In this document: positions 7,439 to 13,618 of the stretch, piece by piece
How the letters are laid out: each line of letters begins with the position of its first letter
Position numbering within the stretch: position 1 is the first letter of the stretch
Assembly (NCBI GenBank): GCA_019348095.1
Contig: JAHWKC010000027.1
Location: 1 to 13,618, forward strand
DNA: 13,618 nucleotides
Direction: 5' to 3'
From: Pseudomonadota bacterium
Lineage (GTDB): Bacteria > Pseudomonadota > Gammaproteobacteria > Xanthomonadales > Xanthomonadaceae
Notes under the pieces: model-generated
What the model was told of the DNA's origin: nothing
The model's input: only the letters and a program-made list of their open reading frames with translations
The model's database searches: none
Position numbers and translations under genes: made by a program

Positions 7439-8068
7439 ATGTCCCTGATGACCTCCACCGCCCACTTCTCCACCAAGGACCGCATCCTCGGCGCCGCCGA
7501 GGAGTTGTTTGCCCAGTTCGGCTTCACCGGTACCTCGCTGCGGCAGGTCACCAGCCGCGCCGACGTCAACATCGCCGCGGTCAACTACCACTTCGGCAGC
7601 AAGGAAAACCTCGTCAACGAGGTCTTCCGGCGCCGCATGGACGACATGAGCACGCAGCGGATCACCGCGCTCAGGGCCGCCATCGCGCAGCACCCGGGCG
7701 AGCTCGAGCCGATCCTCGCGGCCTTCGTGGAGCCCGCACTGGCGCTGGCCCAGGACCGCCACGGCGGTGCGGCGTTCGTGCGTGTGGTGGCCCGCGCCTA
7801 CGCCGAGAAGAACGACAGCCTGCGCAAGTTCCTGTCGGATCACTACGGCCATGTGCTGCGCGAGTTCGCCAAGGCCATCGCCGCCTGCGTGCCGGCGCTG
7901 AGCAAGGAGGAGCTGTACTGGCGGCTGGATTTCCTGGCTGGCGCATTGACCTATGCAATGGCCGATTTCGGCCTGATCAAGCGCCCTTCCGGTGTCGCCG
8001 AGAAAACCCACCGCGAGCGCGCCGCACGCGAACTGATCCGGTTCGCGGCGGCGGGCTTCAAAACTTAG
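7439..8068 (+). CDS. TetR-family regulator, PsrA-like, probable beta-oxidation repressor
   Basis: A 209-aa one-component transcription factor. The N-terminal HTH domain (about residues 12-60) carries the family signature TSLRQVTSRADVNIAAVNYHFGSKENLV, close in wording to P. aeruginosa PsrA (SLRLITSKAGVNLAAVNYHFGSK). The C-terminal ~150 residues are an all-helical ligand/dimer domain with PsrA-like stretches LRKFLSDHYGHVLREF and ELYWRLDFLAGA. PsrA senses long-chain fatty acyl ligands and derepresses fadBA-type genes. Here fadN and fadA lie directly downstream on the same strand. I use the ATG at 7439; an ATG at 7448 (206 aa) is equally possible and neither has a clear ribosome-binding site, while a TTG at 7418 would lie inside the operator. 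Family is certain; the ligand is inferred. Confidence 0.9.
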   Translation: MSLMTSTAHFSTKDRILGAAEELFAQFGFTGTSLRQVTSRADVNIAAVNYHFGSKENLVNEVFRRRMDDMSTQRITALRAAIAQHPGELEPILAAFVEPALALAQDRHGGAAFVRVVARAYAEKNDSLRKFLSDHYGHVLREFAKAIAACVPALSKEELYWRLDFLAGALTYAMADFGLIKRPSGVAEKTHRERAARELIRFAAAGFKT

Positions 8069-8080
8069 CGCTTTTTTGAG

Positions 8081-8186
8081 GCGGATCAACGCGGATAAGA
8101 ACCGATCAAAAACGGAAAAACACTACAAAAAACTTGTTATCGCTTATCCACGTTTTTTATCCGCGTTGATCCGCGTTGATCCGCGT
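8081..8186. repeat. Inverted/direct repeat element upstream of fadN
   Basis: gcggatcaacgcggata (8081-8097) is perfectly complementary over 17 bp to 8158-8174, with 60 AT-rich bases between. The right side carries gttgatccgcg again (8166-8176 and 8176-8186), a tandem 10-bp step. The inner part also holds ggataag and cttatcc. The base composition (A- and T-runs) is unlike the flanking genes. It fills most of the tetR-fadN gap (8069-8211). It may be a dispersed Xanthomonadaceae repeat, a terminator-like structure for tetR, or part of the fadN promoter region. No PsrA-like site is present in it. Confidence 0.7.
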
Positions 8187-8196
8187 CAAATAAATC

Positions 8197-8202
8197 AAGG
8201 AG
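8197..8202 (+). promoter_or_regulatory. fadN: Ribosome-binding site of fadN
   Basis: AAGGAG, 9 bases before the ATG at 8212, is the strongest Shine-Dalgarno sequence in the window. It fixes the start and suggests high translation. Confidence 0.85.
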
Positions 8203-8211
8203 TTAAAGGCC

Positions 8212-10587
8212 ATGCCTCAGACATTACGCATCCGCCGCGCCGCCGTGCTCGGCGCCGGGGTGATGGGTGCACAGATTGCCGCGCACCTGACCAACGCGGG
8301 GGTCGACACGGTGCTGTTTGACCTGCCGGCCAAAGATGGCGACCCCAACGGCGTGGTCACCAGGGCCATCGCCAACCTGGCCAGGCTCAGCCCTGCCCCG
8401 CTCGCCAGCAAAACCCTGGCCGAGCGCATCGTGCCGGCCAACTACGGGACCGGCCTGGAACTGCTGAGGGGCTGCGACCTGATCATCGAGGCGATCGCCG
8501 AGAGGATGGACTGGAAGCAGGACCTGTACAAGAAGATCGCACCGTTCGTCACCGAACATGCCGTGCTCGCCAGCAACACCTCCGGGCTGGGCATCAACAA
8601 GCTCGCCGAAGTATTGCCGCCGGCCCTGCGCCCGCGCTTCTGTGGCGTGCACTTTTTCAATCCGCCGCGCTACATGCACCTGGCCGAACTGATCCCGGCC
8701 AAGACCACCGACGCGGCCGTGCTGCAAGGACTGGAAACCTTCCTGACCACCACCCTGGGCAAGGGCGTGGTGATCGCCAAGGACACCCCGAATTTCATCG
8801 GCAACCGCATCGGCGTGTTCTCGATGCTGGCGGCGATGCACCACACCGCCCAGTTCGGCCTGGGCTTCGACACGGTCGATGCACTGACCGGCCCCGCCAT
8901 CGGACGGCCCAAGTCCGCCACCTATCGCACTGCCGACGTGGTCGGCCTGGACACGATGGCGCATGTCATCAAGACCATGGCCGATACCCTGCCGGGGGAT
9001 CCGTGGCACAAGTACTTCAAGGCGCCCAAATGGCTCGCCGCGCTGATCGACAAGGGCGCGCTCGGCCAGAAGACCGGCGCCGGCATCTATACCAGGCGCG
9101 GCAAGGACATCCTGGTACTGGATCCGAAGGCGCAGGACTACCGTGCCGCGGCCGCCGAACTGGACCCCGACGTGGCGGCGCTGCTCAAGGAACGCGACCC
9201 AGCCAGGAAGTTCGCCGGGCTGCGCGCCAGCGGCCACCCGCAGGCGAAGTTCCTGTGGGCGTGTTTCCGCGACACCTTCCACTACAGCGCGTACCACCTG
9301 GAAAGCATCGCCGAGACCGCCCACGACGTCGATTTCGCGATCCGCTGGGGTTACGGCTGGTCGATGGGGCCGTTCGAGAGCTGGCAGGCGGCCGGCTGGA
9401 AGCAGGTCGCCGACTGGATCGCCGAGGACATCGTCTCGGGTGAGGCGATGAGCAGCGCGGCGCTGCCGGACTGGGTGTTCGATGGCCGCGAGGCGGTGCA
9501 TACCCCCGAGGGCAGCTACAGTCCGGGGCGCAACGTCAAGGTGCCGCGCTCGTCCAACCCGGTGTACCGGCGCCAGCGTCATCCGGATGCGTTGCTCGGC
9601 GAGAAATTCTCGCAGGGTCGCAGCGTCTACGAGAACGACGGCGTGCGGCTGTGGGCCGACGAAGGCGACGACGTAGCCGTGGTCAGCTTCAAGACCAAGA
9701 TGCACACCGTGTCGGACACGGTGCTCGACGGCCTGCAGGAAGCGATCTCGATCGCCGAGCGCGATTTTTCCGGCCTGGTGATCTGGCAACCCAAAGAGCC
9801 GTTCTCCGCCGGCGCCGACCTGTCCGGCGCGCTGGGCCTGCTGCAGGCGGGCGACCTGAAGGGTTTCGAGGCGATGGTGGCGAACTTCCAGGCCACCAGC
9901 CAGCGCATCAAGTACTCGCTGGTGCCGGTGGTCGCGGCGGTGCGCGGACTGGCGCTCGGCGGTGGCTGCGAGTTCCAGATGCATGCCGCGCGTAGCGTGT
10001 TCGGGCTGGAGAGCTACGTCGGCCTGGTCGAGGCCGGGGTCGGCCTGCTGCCCGCCGGCGGTGGCCTGAAGGAGCTGGCGGTGCGCGCCTCCGACGCGGC
10101 CGGCCCGGGCGGCGACGTGTTCGCCGAGCTCAAGACCGCGTTCGAAAGCGTGGCGATGGCCAAGGTATCCACCTCCGCGCTCGAGGCCAAGGCGCTGAAG
10201 CTCGCACGCGCGGACGACCGCATCGTGTTCAACGCGCACGAACTGCTGCATGTCGCCAAAGCCCAGGCCACCGCGCTGGCCGAAGCCGGCTATCGCCCGC
10301 CCCCGCCGGCGCGCCGGATCCAGGTCGCCGGCGATGTCGGCATCGCCACCTTCAAGATGATGCTGGTCAACCTGCTCGAAGGCCGCTTCATCTCCGAGCA
10401 CGACTACGAGATCGCCACCCGCATCGCCACGGTGATCTGCGGCGGCGAAATCGATCGCGGCGCGCTGGTCGATGAGGACTGGCTGCTGAGGCTGGAGCGC
10501 GAGCACTTCGTCGCGCTCGCGCAGATGCCCAGGACGCAGGAGCGTGTCGCTCACATGTTAAAGACGGGCAAGCCGCTTCGAAACTAG
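8212..10587 (+). CDS. fadN: FadN-type 3-hydroxyacyl-CoA dehydrogenase / enoyl-CoA hydratase
   Basis: Bifunctional beta-oxidation enzyme: hydrates trans-2-enoyl-CoA and oxidises L-3-hydroxyacyl-CoA with NAD+. The 791-aa order is dehydrogenase first, hydratase last, as in Bacillus subtilis FadN (~790 aa) and opposite to E. coli FadB. The Rossmann NAD site is GAGVMG (14-19). Dehydrogenase residues are S124 (NTSG), the H147/E159 dyad in HFFNPPRYMHLAEL, and N198 (NFIGNR). A second 3HCDH domain spans about 200-420. The crotonase domain starts at about 485, with the oxyanion-hole stretch FSAGADL (531-537) and both catalytic glutamates, E587 (GGGCE) and E607 (GLVEAGVG), 20 apart as in hydratases. All active-site residues appear intact. 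The partner thiolase follows after 138 bp. Probably under the PsrA-like regulator, directly or by read-through. Confidence 0.95.
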   Translation: MPQTLRIRRAAVLGAGVMGAQIAAHLTNAGVDTVLFDLPAKDGDPNGVVTRAIANLARLSPAPLASKTLAERIVPANYGTGLELLRGCDLIIEAIAERMDWKQDLYKKIAPFVTEHAVLASNTSGLGINKLAEVLPPALRPRFCGVHFFNPPRYMHLAELIPAKTTDAAVLQGLETFLTTTLGKGVVIAKDTPNFIGNRIGVFSMLAAMHHTAQFGLGFDTVDALTGPAIGRPKSATYRTADVVGLDTMAHVIKTMADTLPGDPWHKYFKAPKWLAALIDKGALGQKTGAGIYTRRGKDILVLDPKAQDYRAAAAELDPDVAALLKERDPARKFAGLRASGHPQAKFLWACFRDTFHYSAYHLESIAETAHDVDFAIRWGYGWSMGPFESWQAAGWKQVADWIAEDIVSGEAMSSAALPDWVFDGREAVHTPEGSYSPGRNVKVPRSSNPVYRRQRHPDALLGEKFSQGRSVYENDGVRLWADEGDDVAVVSFKTKMHTVSDTVLDGLQEAISIAERDFSGLVIWQPKEPFSAGADLSGALGLLQAGDLKGFEAMVANFQATSQRIKYSLVPVVAAVRGLALGGGCEFQMHAARSVFGLESYVGLVEAGVGLLPAGGGLKELAVRASDAAGPGGDVFAELKTAFESVAMAKVSTSALEAKALKLARADDRIVFNAHELLHVAKAQATALAEAGYRPPPPARRIQVAGDVGIATFKMMLVNLLEGRFISEHDYEIATRIATVICGGEIDRGALVDEDWLLRLEREHFVALAQMPRTQERVAHMLKTGKPLRN

Positions 10588-10598
10588 TGAGAAGGTCA

Positions 10599-10646
10599 CG
10601 CGCGCTGCGCGCGCGAGGGTCAGGAAAAAGCAGTCTTTTGCTGACC
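10599..10646 (+). other. Two hairpins in the fadN-fadA gap
   Basis: cgcgcgc (10599-10605) and gcgcgcg (10607-10613) are complementary, and ggtcag (10618-10623) pairs with ctgacc (10641-10646), with A-run and T-run bases pairing inside. The following ~30 bases are pyrimidine-rich. There is no clean U-tract, so this could be a partial terminator, an mRNA-processing site or simply a spacer. The 138-bp gap is long for two cooperating genes and holds no ORF I can support. Confidence 0.45.
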
Positions 10647-10725
10647 TTCCTGCCTTCCTCACGTCCCTCACCTTCTCCACAACATCGCGCGACGCTCAGA
10701 TACCGCGCAGCCAAGGAACCGAGCC

Positions 10726-11937
10726 ATGATCCGACAACTCCAAGACGCCTACATCGTAGCCGCCACCCGCACCCCGATCGGCAAGGCACCACGCGGCGTG
10801 TTCCGCAATACCCGGCCCGACGAGATGCTCGCGCACGTGCTGCGCAGCGTGGTTGCGCAAGCGCCGGGCATCCAGCTGGAACGCATCGACGATGCGATCA
10901 TCGGCTGCGCGATGCCCGAGGCCGAGCAGGGCATGAACGTCGCGCGCATCGGCCTGCTGCTGGCCGGCCTGCCCAACATGATCGCCGCACAGACCATCAA
11001 CCGCTTCTGCTCGTCGGGCCTGCAGGCGGTGGCGCTGGCGGCCGACCAGATCCGCCTCGGCCACGCCGACCTGATGCTGGCCGGCGGCACCGAGTCGATG
11101 TCGATGGTGCCGATGATGGGCAACAAGGTGGCGCTGAGCCCGCGGGTGTTCGCCAACGACAACGAGCACATCGCGATCGCCTACGGCATGGGCATCACCG
11201 CCGAGAATGTCGCTTCGGAATGGAAGGTCTCGCGCGAGGACCAGGACGCCTTCGCATTCGCCTCGCACCAGAAGGCGCTGGCTGCCACGCAGGCGGGCGA
11301 GTTCAAGGACGAGATCACCCCGTTCGAGGTGGTCTCCCGCCTACCCGACCTGGCCGGCAACGTGGTCCGCCTGAAGAAGGCCTTGATCGACACCGACGAA
11401 GGTCCGCGGCCGGACACTTCGATGGAGAGCCTGGCCCGGCTCAAGCCGGTGTTCCGCAACGGCCAGTTCGGCGGCAGCGTCACCGCCGGCAACGCTTCGC
11501 AGATGAGCGACGGCGCCGCCGCGGTGCTGCTGGCCTCCGAGCAGGCGATCAAGGACTACGGCCTGACGCCGCTCGCGCGCCTGGCGAGCTTTTCGGTCGC
11601 CGGCGTACGTCCGGAGGTCATGGGCATCGGTCCGAACGCGGCGATCCCGAAGGCGCTCAAGCAGGCCGGCCTGAGCTGCGACCAGCTCGACTGGATCGAG
11701 CTCAACGAAGCCTTCGCCGCCCAGGCACTGGCGGTGATCCGCGACTCCAAGCTCGACCCGGCCAAGGTCAACCCCCTCGGCGGCGCGATCGCGCTGGGCC
11801 ACCCGCTCGGCGCCACCGGCGCGGTGCGCACCGCGACGATTGTCCATGGCATGCGCCGCCGCCAGCACAAGTACGGCCTGGTGACCATGTGCATCGGCAC
11901 CGGCATGGGCGCGGCGGGAGTATTCGAGGCGTTGTAG
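10726..11937 (+). CDS. fadA: Acetyl-CoA acyltransferase (3-ketoacyl-CoA thiolase, FadA-type)
   Basis: Last step of the beta-oxidation cycle: cleaves 3-ketoacyl-CoA with CoA to acetyl-CoA and a shortened acyl-CoA. The 403-aa product has the normal thiolase length. It has the acyl-accepting C95 in NRFCSSGLQAV, H359 in the GHPLGATG signature and C389 in CIGTGMG, so the whole catalytic triad is present. The start ATG at 10726 has AAGGA at 10713-10717 with an 8-base spacer. Following a FadN-type enzyme, it reproduces the first two genes of the B. subtilis fadNAE operon; no acyl-CoA dehydrogenase (fadE) follows here. Substrate chain length cannot be read from the sequence; a degradative rather than biosynthetic thiolase is inferred from context. 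Confidence 0.96.
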   Translation: MIRQLQDAYIVAATRTPIGKAPRGVFRNTRPDEMLAHVLRSVVAQAPGIQLERIDDAIIGCAMPEAEQGMNVARIGLLLAGLPNMIAAQTINRFCSSGLQAVALAADQIRLGHADLMLAGGTESMSMVPMMGNKVALSPRVFANDNEHIAIAYGMGITAENVASEWKVSREDQDAFAFASHQKALAATQAGEFKDEITPFEVVSRLPDLAGNVVRLKKALIDTDEGPRPDTSMESLARLKPVFRNGQFGGSVTAGNASQMSDGAAAVLLASEQAIKDYGLTPLARLASFSVAGVRPEVMGIGPNAAIPKALKQAGLSCDQLDWIELNEAFAAQALAVIRDSKLDPAKVNPLGGAIALGHPLGATGAVRTATIVHGMRRRQHKYGLVTMCIGTGMGAAGVFEAL

Positions 11938-11963
11938 CGGACGAGTGCGGCATCGGCGAGTCG

Positions 11964-11988
11964 GGACGGCAACGCTGGCGCCGTCCTT
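11964..11988 (+). terminator. Weak terminator-like hairpin after fadA
   Basis: ggacggc (11964-11970) and gccgtcc (11980-11986) form a perfect 7-bp stem with a 9-base loop, followed by only two Ts. It starts 27 bases after the fadA stop. Position is right for a transcript end, but the poor T-tail makes the call tentative. Confidence 0.35.
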
Positions 11989-12081
11989 GGCGACCGCAGC
12001 CAATCGGCGCTCGGGGAGCGGCTGAGCTGAGGTTATCGGGCGCCTGCGGTTGGGATCGAGACGAATTAGACGCCACCTAGA

Positions 12082-12096
12082 TGCGAATGCGTCTCA
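12082..12096 (+). promoter_or_regulatory. Fur-box-like site upstream of the TonB receptor
   Basis: tgcgaatgcgtctca agrees with the inverted-repeat core TGAGAA-N3-TTCTCA, typical of Fur sites, at 10 of 12 defined positions. It lies 76 bases before the receptor start. The AT-richer stretch ctaatgtaatgta (12097-12109) directly downstream could contain a -10. Iron-regulated expression of a siderophore receptor would be expected. Confidence 0.45.
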
Positions 12097-12172
12097 ACTA
12101 ATGTAATGTATGCGCCCACGCTGAAGGCGCTTCACGCGCCTGCCTGACTCCACCATCTTTGAGAAGCAAGCC

Positions 12173-13432
12173 TTGAATTCCTACGCCCCCCGCCCCTCCC
12201 AAGGCCCGACGTGGCCACGACATCACGCCCTGGCTCTGGCCCTGATGGCCTCCATGACACCGCTCGCGGCCCATGCGAGCGACGGGGGCGGCGTTGCGAC
12301 CGATCTGGATCGTGTCGTCGTTTCCGGCACCCGCCAGAGCCCGTACACGGCGGGCGACAACTCTTCCGCGACCGGACTGGTGCTCTCGCCCCGCGAGACC
12401 CCGCAATCGGTCAGCGTGGTCAGCCGCCAGCAGATGGAGGACTTCGGCCTCGACAACATCAACGAGGTGCTGGAATCGACCACCGGCATCAACGTGGAGC
12501 GGGTCGAGACCGGCCGCACGTACTACACGGCGCGAGGGTTCGACATCACCAACTTCCAGCGCGACGGCCTTGGCATTCCGTTGCCGTACGGCATCCAGAA
12601 CGGCGACGTCGACACGGCGCTGTATCAGCGCATCGAAGTGCTGCGCGGGGCGAACGGCCTGATGTCGGCGACAGGCAATCCGTCGGCAACCGTCAACTTC
12701 GTGCGCAGGCGCCCGACCGCTAAGCCACAGGGCCAGGTCCGCGCGACGCTCGGCAGTTGGGACCGCGCGCGGCTGGAAGGCGACGTGTCAGGATCGTTGA
12801 ATGGCGCGGGCACGGTGCGCGGCCGCGCGGTCGGCGCATGGGAACAGGGCGACAGTTACCTCGATCGCCATTCGCTGCAAAAGTACGTCGCTTACGGGGT
12901 GGTCGAAGCCGACCTGGGCGAATCGGCGCTGCTGACCGCCGGTGTGTCGCACCAGCGCAACGATGCCGACAGTCCATTGTGGGGCGCGCTGCCGCTGTAC
13001 TACACCGACGGCACACCGACCTCGTACGACCGCAGCACCAGCACGGCGTCCGACTGGTCGTTCTGGGATACCGAAGAGACGCGCGCTTTCGTCGAGCTGG
13101 CGCACGAGTTTGGTCGCGACTGGGCCCTGCGCGCCGCGTTCAACTACGAAAAGTCCACCGAAGACACCGAGCTGTTTTACGTCTACGGCACGCCCGACCG
13201 CGAGACCGGGGAAGGCCTGTTCTCGTACCCGTCCGAATACCAAGGCGAGTTCGTCGCGCGCCAGGCGGACGTGCGCGCGACGGGCCCGCTACAGCTCGCC
13301 GGCCGCAGCCACGACGTCTTGGTCGGCGCTGCATGGGCCGAAGGCCGGTTGCGCGATGCGTCGCTGTACGGCGACGACATCGGCACACCGCTGCCGCCGC
13401 TGGAAGCCTGGAACGGCGCGTATCCGAAGCCG
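12173..13432 (+). CDS. TonB-dependent siderophore receptor, truncated at its 3' end
   Basis: Outer-membrane beta-barrel importer of ferric siderophores, energised by TonB-ExbBD. About 420 genuine residues are present; full-length relatives have roughly 700 or more. A signal peptide (basic n-region, core ALALALMASMTPLA, AHA cleavage near 33-35) leads into a plug domain (about 45-175) with VVVSGTR and the FpvA/FhuE-like run RIEVLRGANGLMSATGNPSATVNFVRRRPT, then the first barrel strands. No in-frame ATG fits the signal peptide, so TTG at 12173 is the probable start; the frame is closed by a stop at 12122. Homology fades after YPKP (417-420); the frame continues to a stop at 13603, but the last ~55 residues are the antisense of another gene. 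No STN signalling domain is present, so no sigma-factor signalling is expected. Confidence 0.9.
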
Positions 13433-13618
13433 GTGCCGACGAGCGCGGTGTCGAGCCCGATCTCGCCGGTGAGCCGCAGCGGCCGACCGTTGCGCATGGC
13501 CCCCTGGCCGGCGACGGCCGTGAACAGGTCGCCGTGGGACGGGTCGTGCACGGCCCCGGCGGCCACGCGACCGTCGATCTCCACGGCCACCGACACGGCG
13601 TAGGCGGGGATCCCGTAG
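13418..13618 (-). pseudogene. Fragment of an inositol-monophosphatase-family protein, cut at both ends
   Basis: Read leftward from the window edge the frame gives YGIPAYAVSVAVEIDGRVAA and then DPSHGDLFTAVAGQGAMRNG, RPLRLTGEIGLDTALVGTGF and GYA. This is the middle of an IMPase-superfamily phosphatase. YGIPAYAVSVAV normally comes directly after the metal-binding DxxDGT.N motif, which would lie just outside the window, and GTGFGY is the next family landmark. The wording is closer to actinobacterial IMPase/histidinol-phosphatase proteins than to gammaproteobacterial SuhB; that is a judgement from memory. The frame stays open past the window edge. After GFGY the family pattern stops exactly where the TonB receptor begins on the other strand. 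It is therefore a partial coding fragment, more likely an artefact of joining than a decayed gene. Confidence 0.75.

Noticed and set aside
8027..8077. Terminator for the TetR gene (cgcgaac/gttcgcg stem plus a T-run)
   Set aside because: The stem (8027-8047) is inside the coding region and 24 bases from the T-run at 8072-8077, too far for an intrinsic terminator.
8134..8160. Sigma-70 promoter for fadN (TTGTTA ... TTTTAT)
   Set aside because: The spacer is only 15 bases and both hexamers are weak; the match may come from the AT-rich repeat element itself.
8224..10554. 776-codon open frame on the - strand opposite fadN
   Set aside because: Striking in length, but exactly in the register expected from GC-rich third positions of fadN; His/Gly/Arg-rich translation without domains, and fadN has all catalytic residues.
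10587..12080. 497-codon + strand frame overlapping fadA
   Set aside because: Out-of-frame shadow of the thiolase, Arg/Gly-rich and without motifs; fadA itself has the catalytic triad and a ribosome-binding site.
13433..13603. C-terminal end of the TonB receptor frame up to its stop at 13603
   Set aside because: The residues after YPKPVP are Ser/Pro/Arg-rich and unlike a beta-barrel; the opposite strand has clear IMPase-family sequence, so this tail is an antisense translation.

Overview
The window looks like a GC-rich gammaproteobacterial chromosome segment of the Xanthomonadaceae/Lysobacteraceae type (Lysobacter-, Luteimonas- or Xanthomonas-like). The evidence is the gene order ndk-rlmN-pilW-rodZ-yfgM-bamB-der, proteins that read like their Xanthomonas counterparts (for example Der beginning [12 protein letters not shown] and YfgM beginning MAIDDLLDEHEQSERV), high GC with strong GC bias at third positions, and short palindromic intergenic repeats. 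The last ~190 bases do not fit this picture.

Layout. Positions 1-256 hold at least four tandem copies of a 73-bp two-hairpin repeat that runs into a hairpin at the 3' end of der. A housekeeping block reads leftward from 7204 to 294: ndk (nucleoside diphosphate kinase), rlmN (23S rRNA/tRNA m2A methyltransferase), pilW (type IV pilus lipoprotein), rodZ (cell-shape protein), a terminator-like hairpin, then yfgM (translocon-associated TPR protein), bamB (outer-membrane protein assembly lipoprotein) and der (ribosome-assembly GTPase). Genes are tightly spaced or overlapping, except after rodZ and between bamB and der.

A 234-bp divergent region (7205-7438) separates this block from a rightward fatty-acid module: a TetR-family regulator resembling PsrA, a FadN-type bifunctional 3-hydroxyacyl-CoA dehydrogenase/enoyl-CoA hydratase, and a FadA-type thiolase. 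A near-canonical promoter in front of the regulator is overlapped by a perfect inverted repeat, CAAAC-N4-GTTTG, which matches the binding pattern known for Pseudomonas PsrA. The simplest reading is an autoregulated, acyl-CoA-responsive beta-oxidation locus. FadN would convert enoyl-CoA through 3-hydroxyacyl-CoA to 3-ketoacyl-CoA, and FadA would cleave that with CoA.

After fadA, a 235-bp gap with a Fur-box-like site precedes a TonB-dependent siderophore receptor with an apparent TTG start. It is genuine for about 420 residues and then breaks at ~13418-13433. From there to the window end the real coding sequence is on the other strand: an internal piece of an inositol-monophosphatase-family protein of rather actinobacterial flavour. 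The two genes meet tail-to-tail inside a short stretch that both proteins can use. This looks like a chimeric join at a contig end, although a real inversion or transfer cannot be excluded from sequence alone.

I found no rRNA, tRNA, CRISPR array or insertion sequence, and no clear novel multi-gene system. The points most worth following are the terminal chimera, the PsrA-like operator and the terminator-like leader of ndk.
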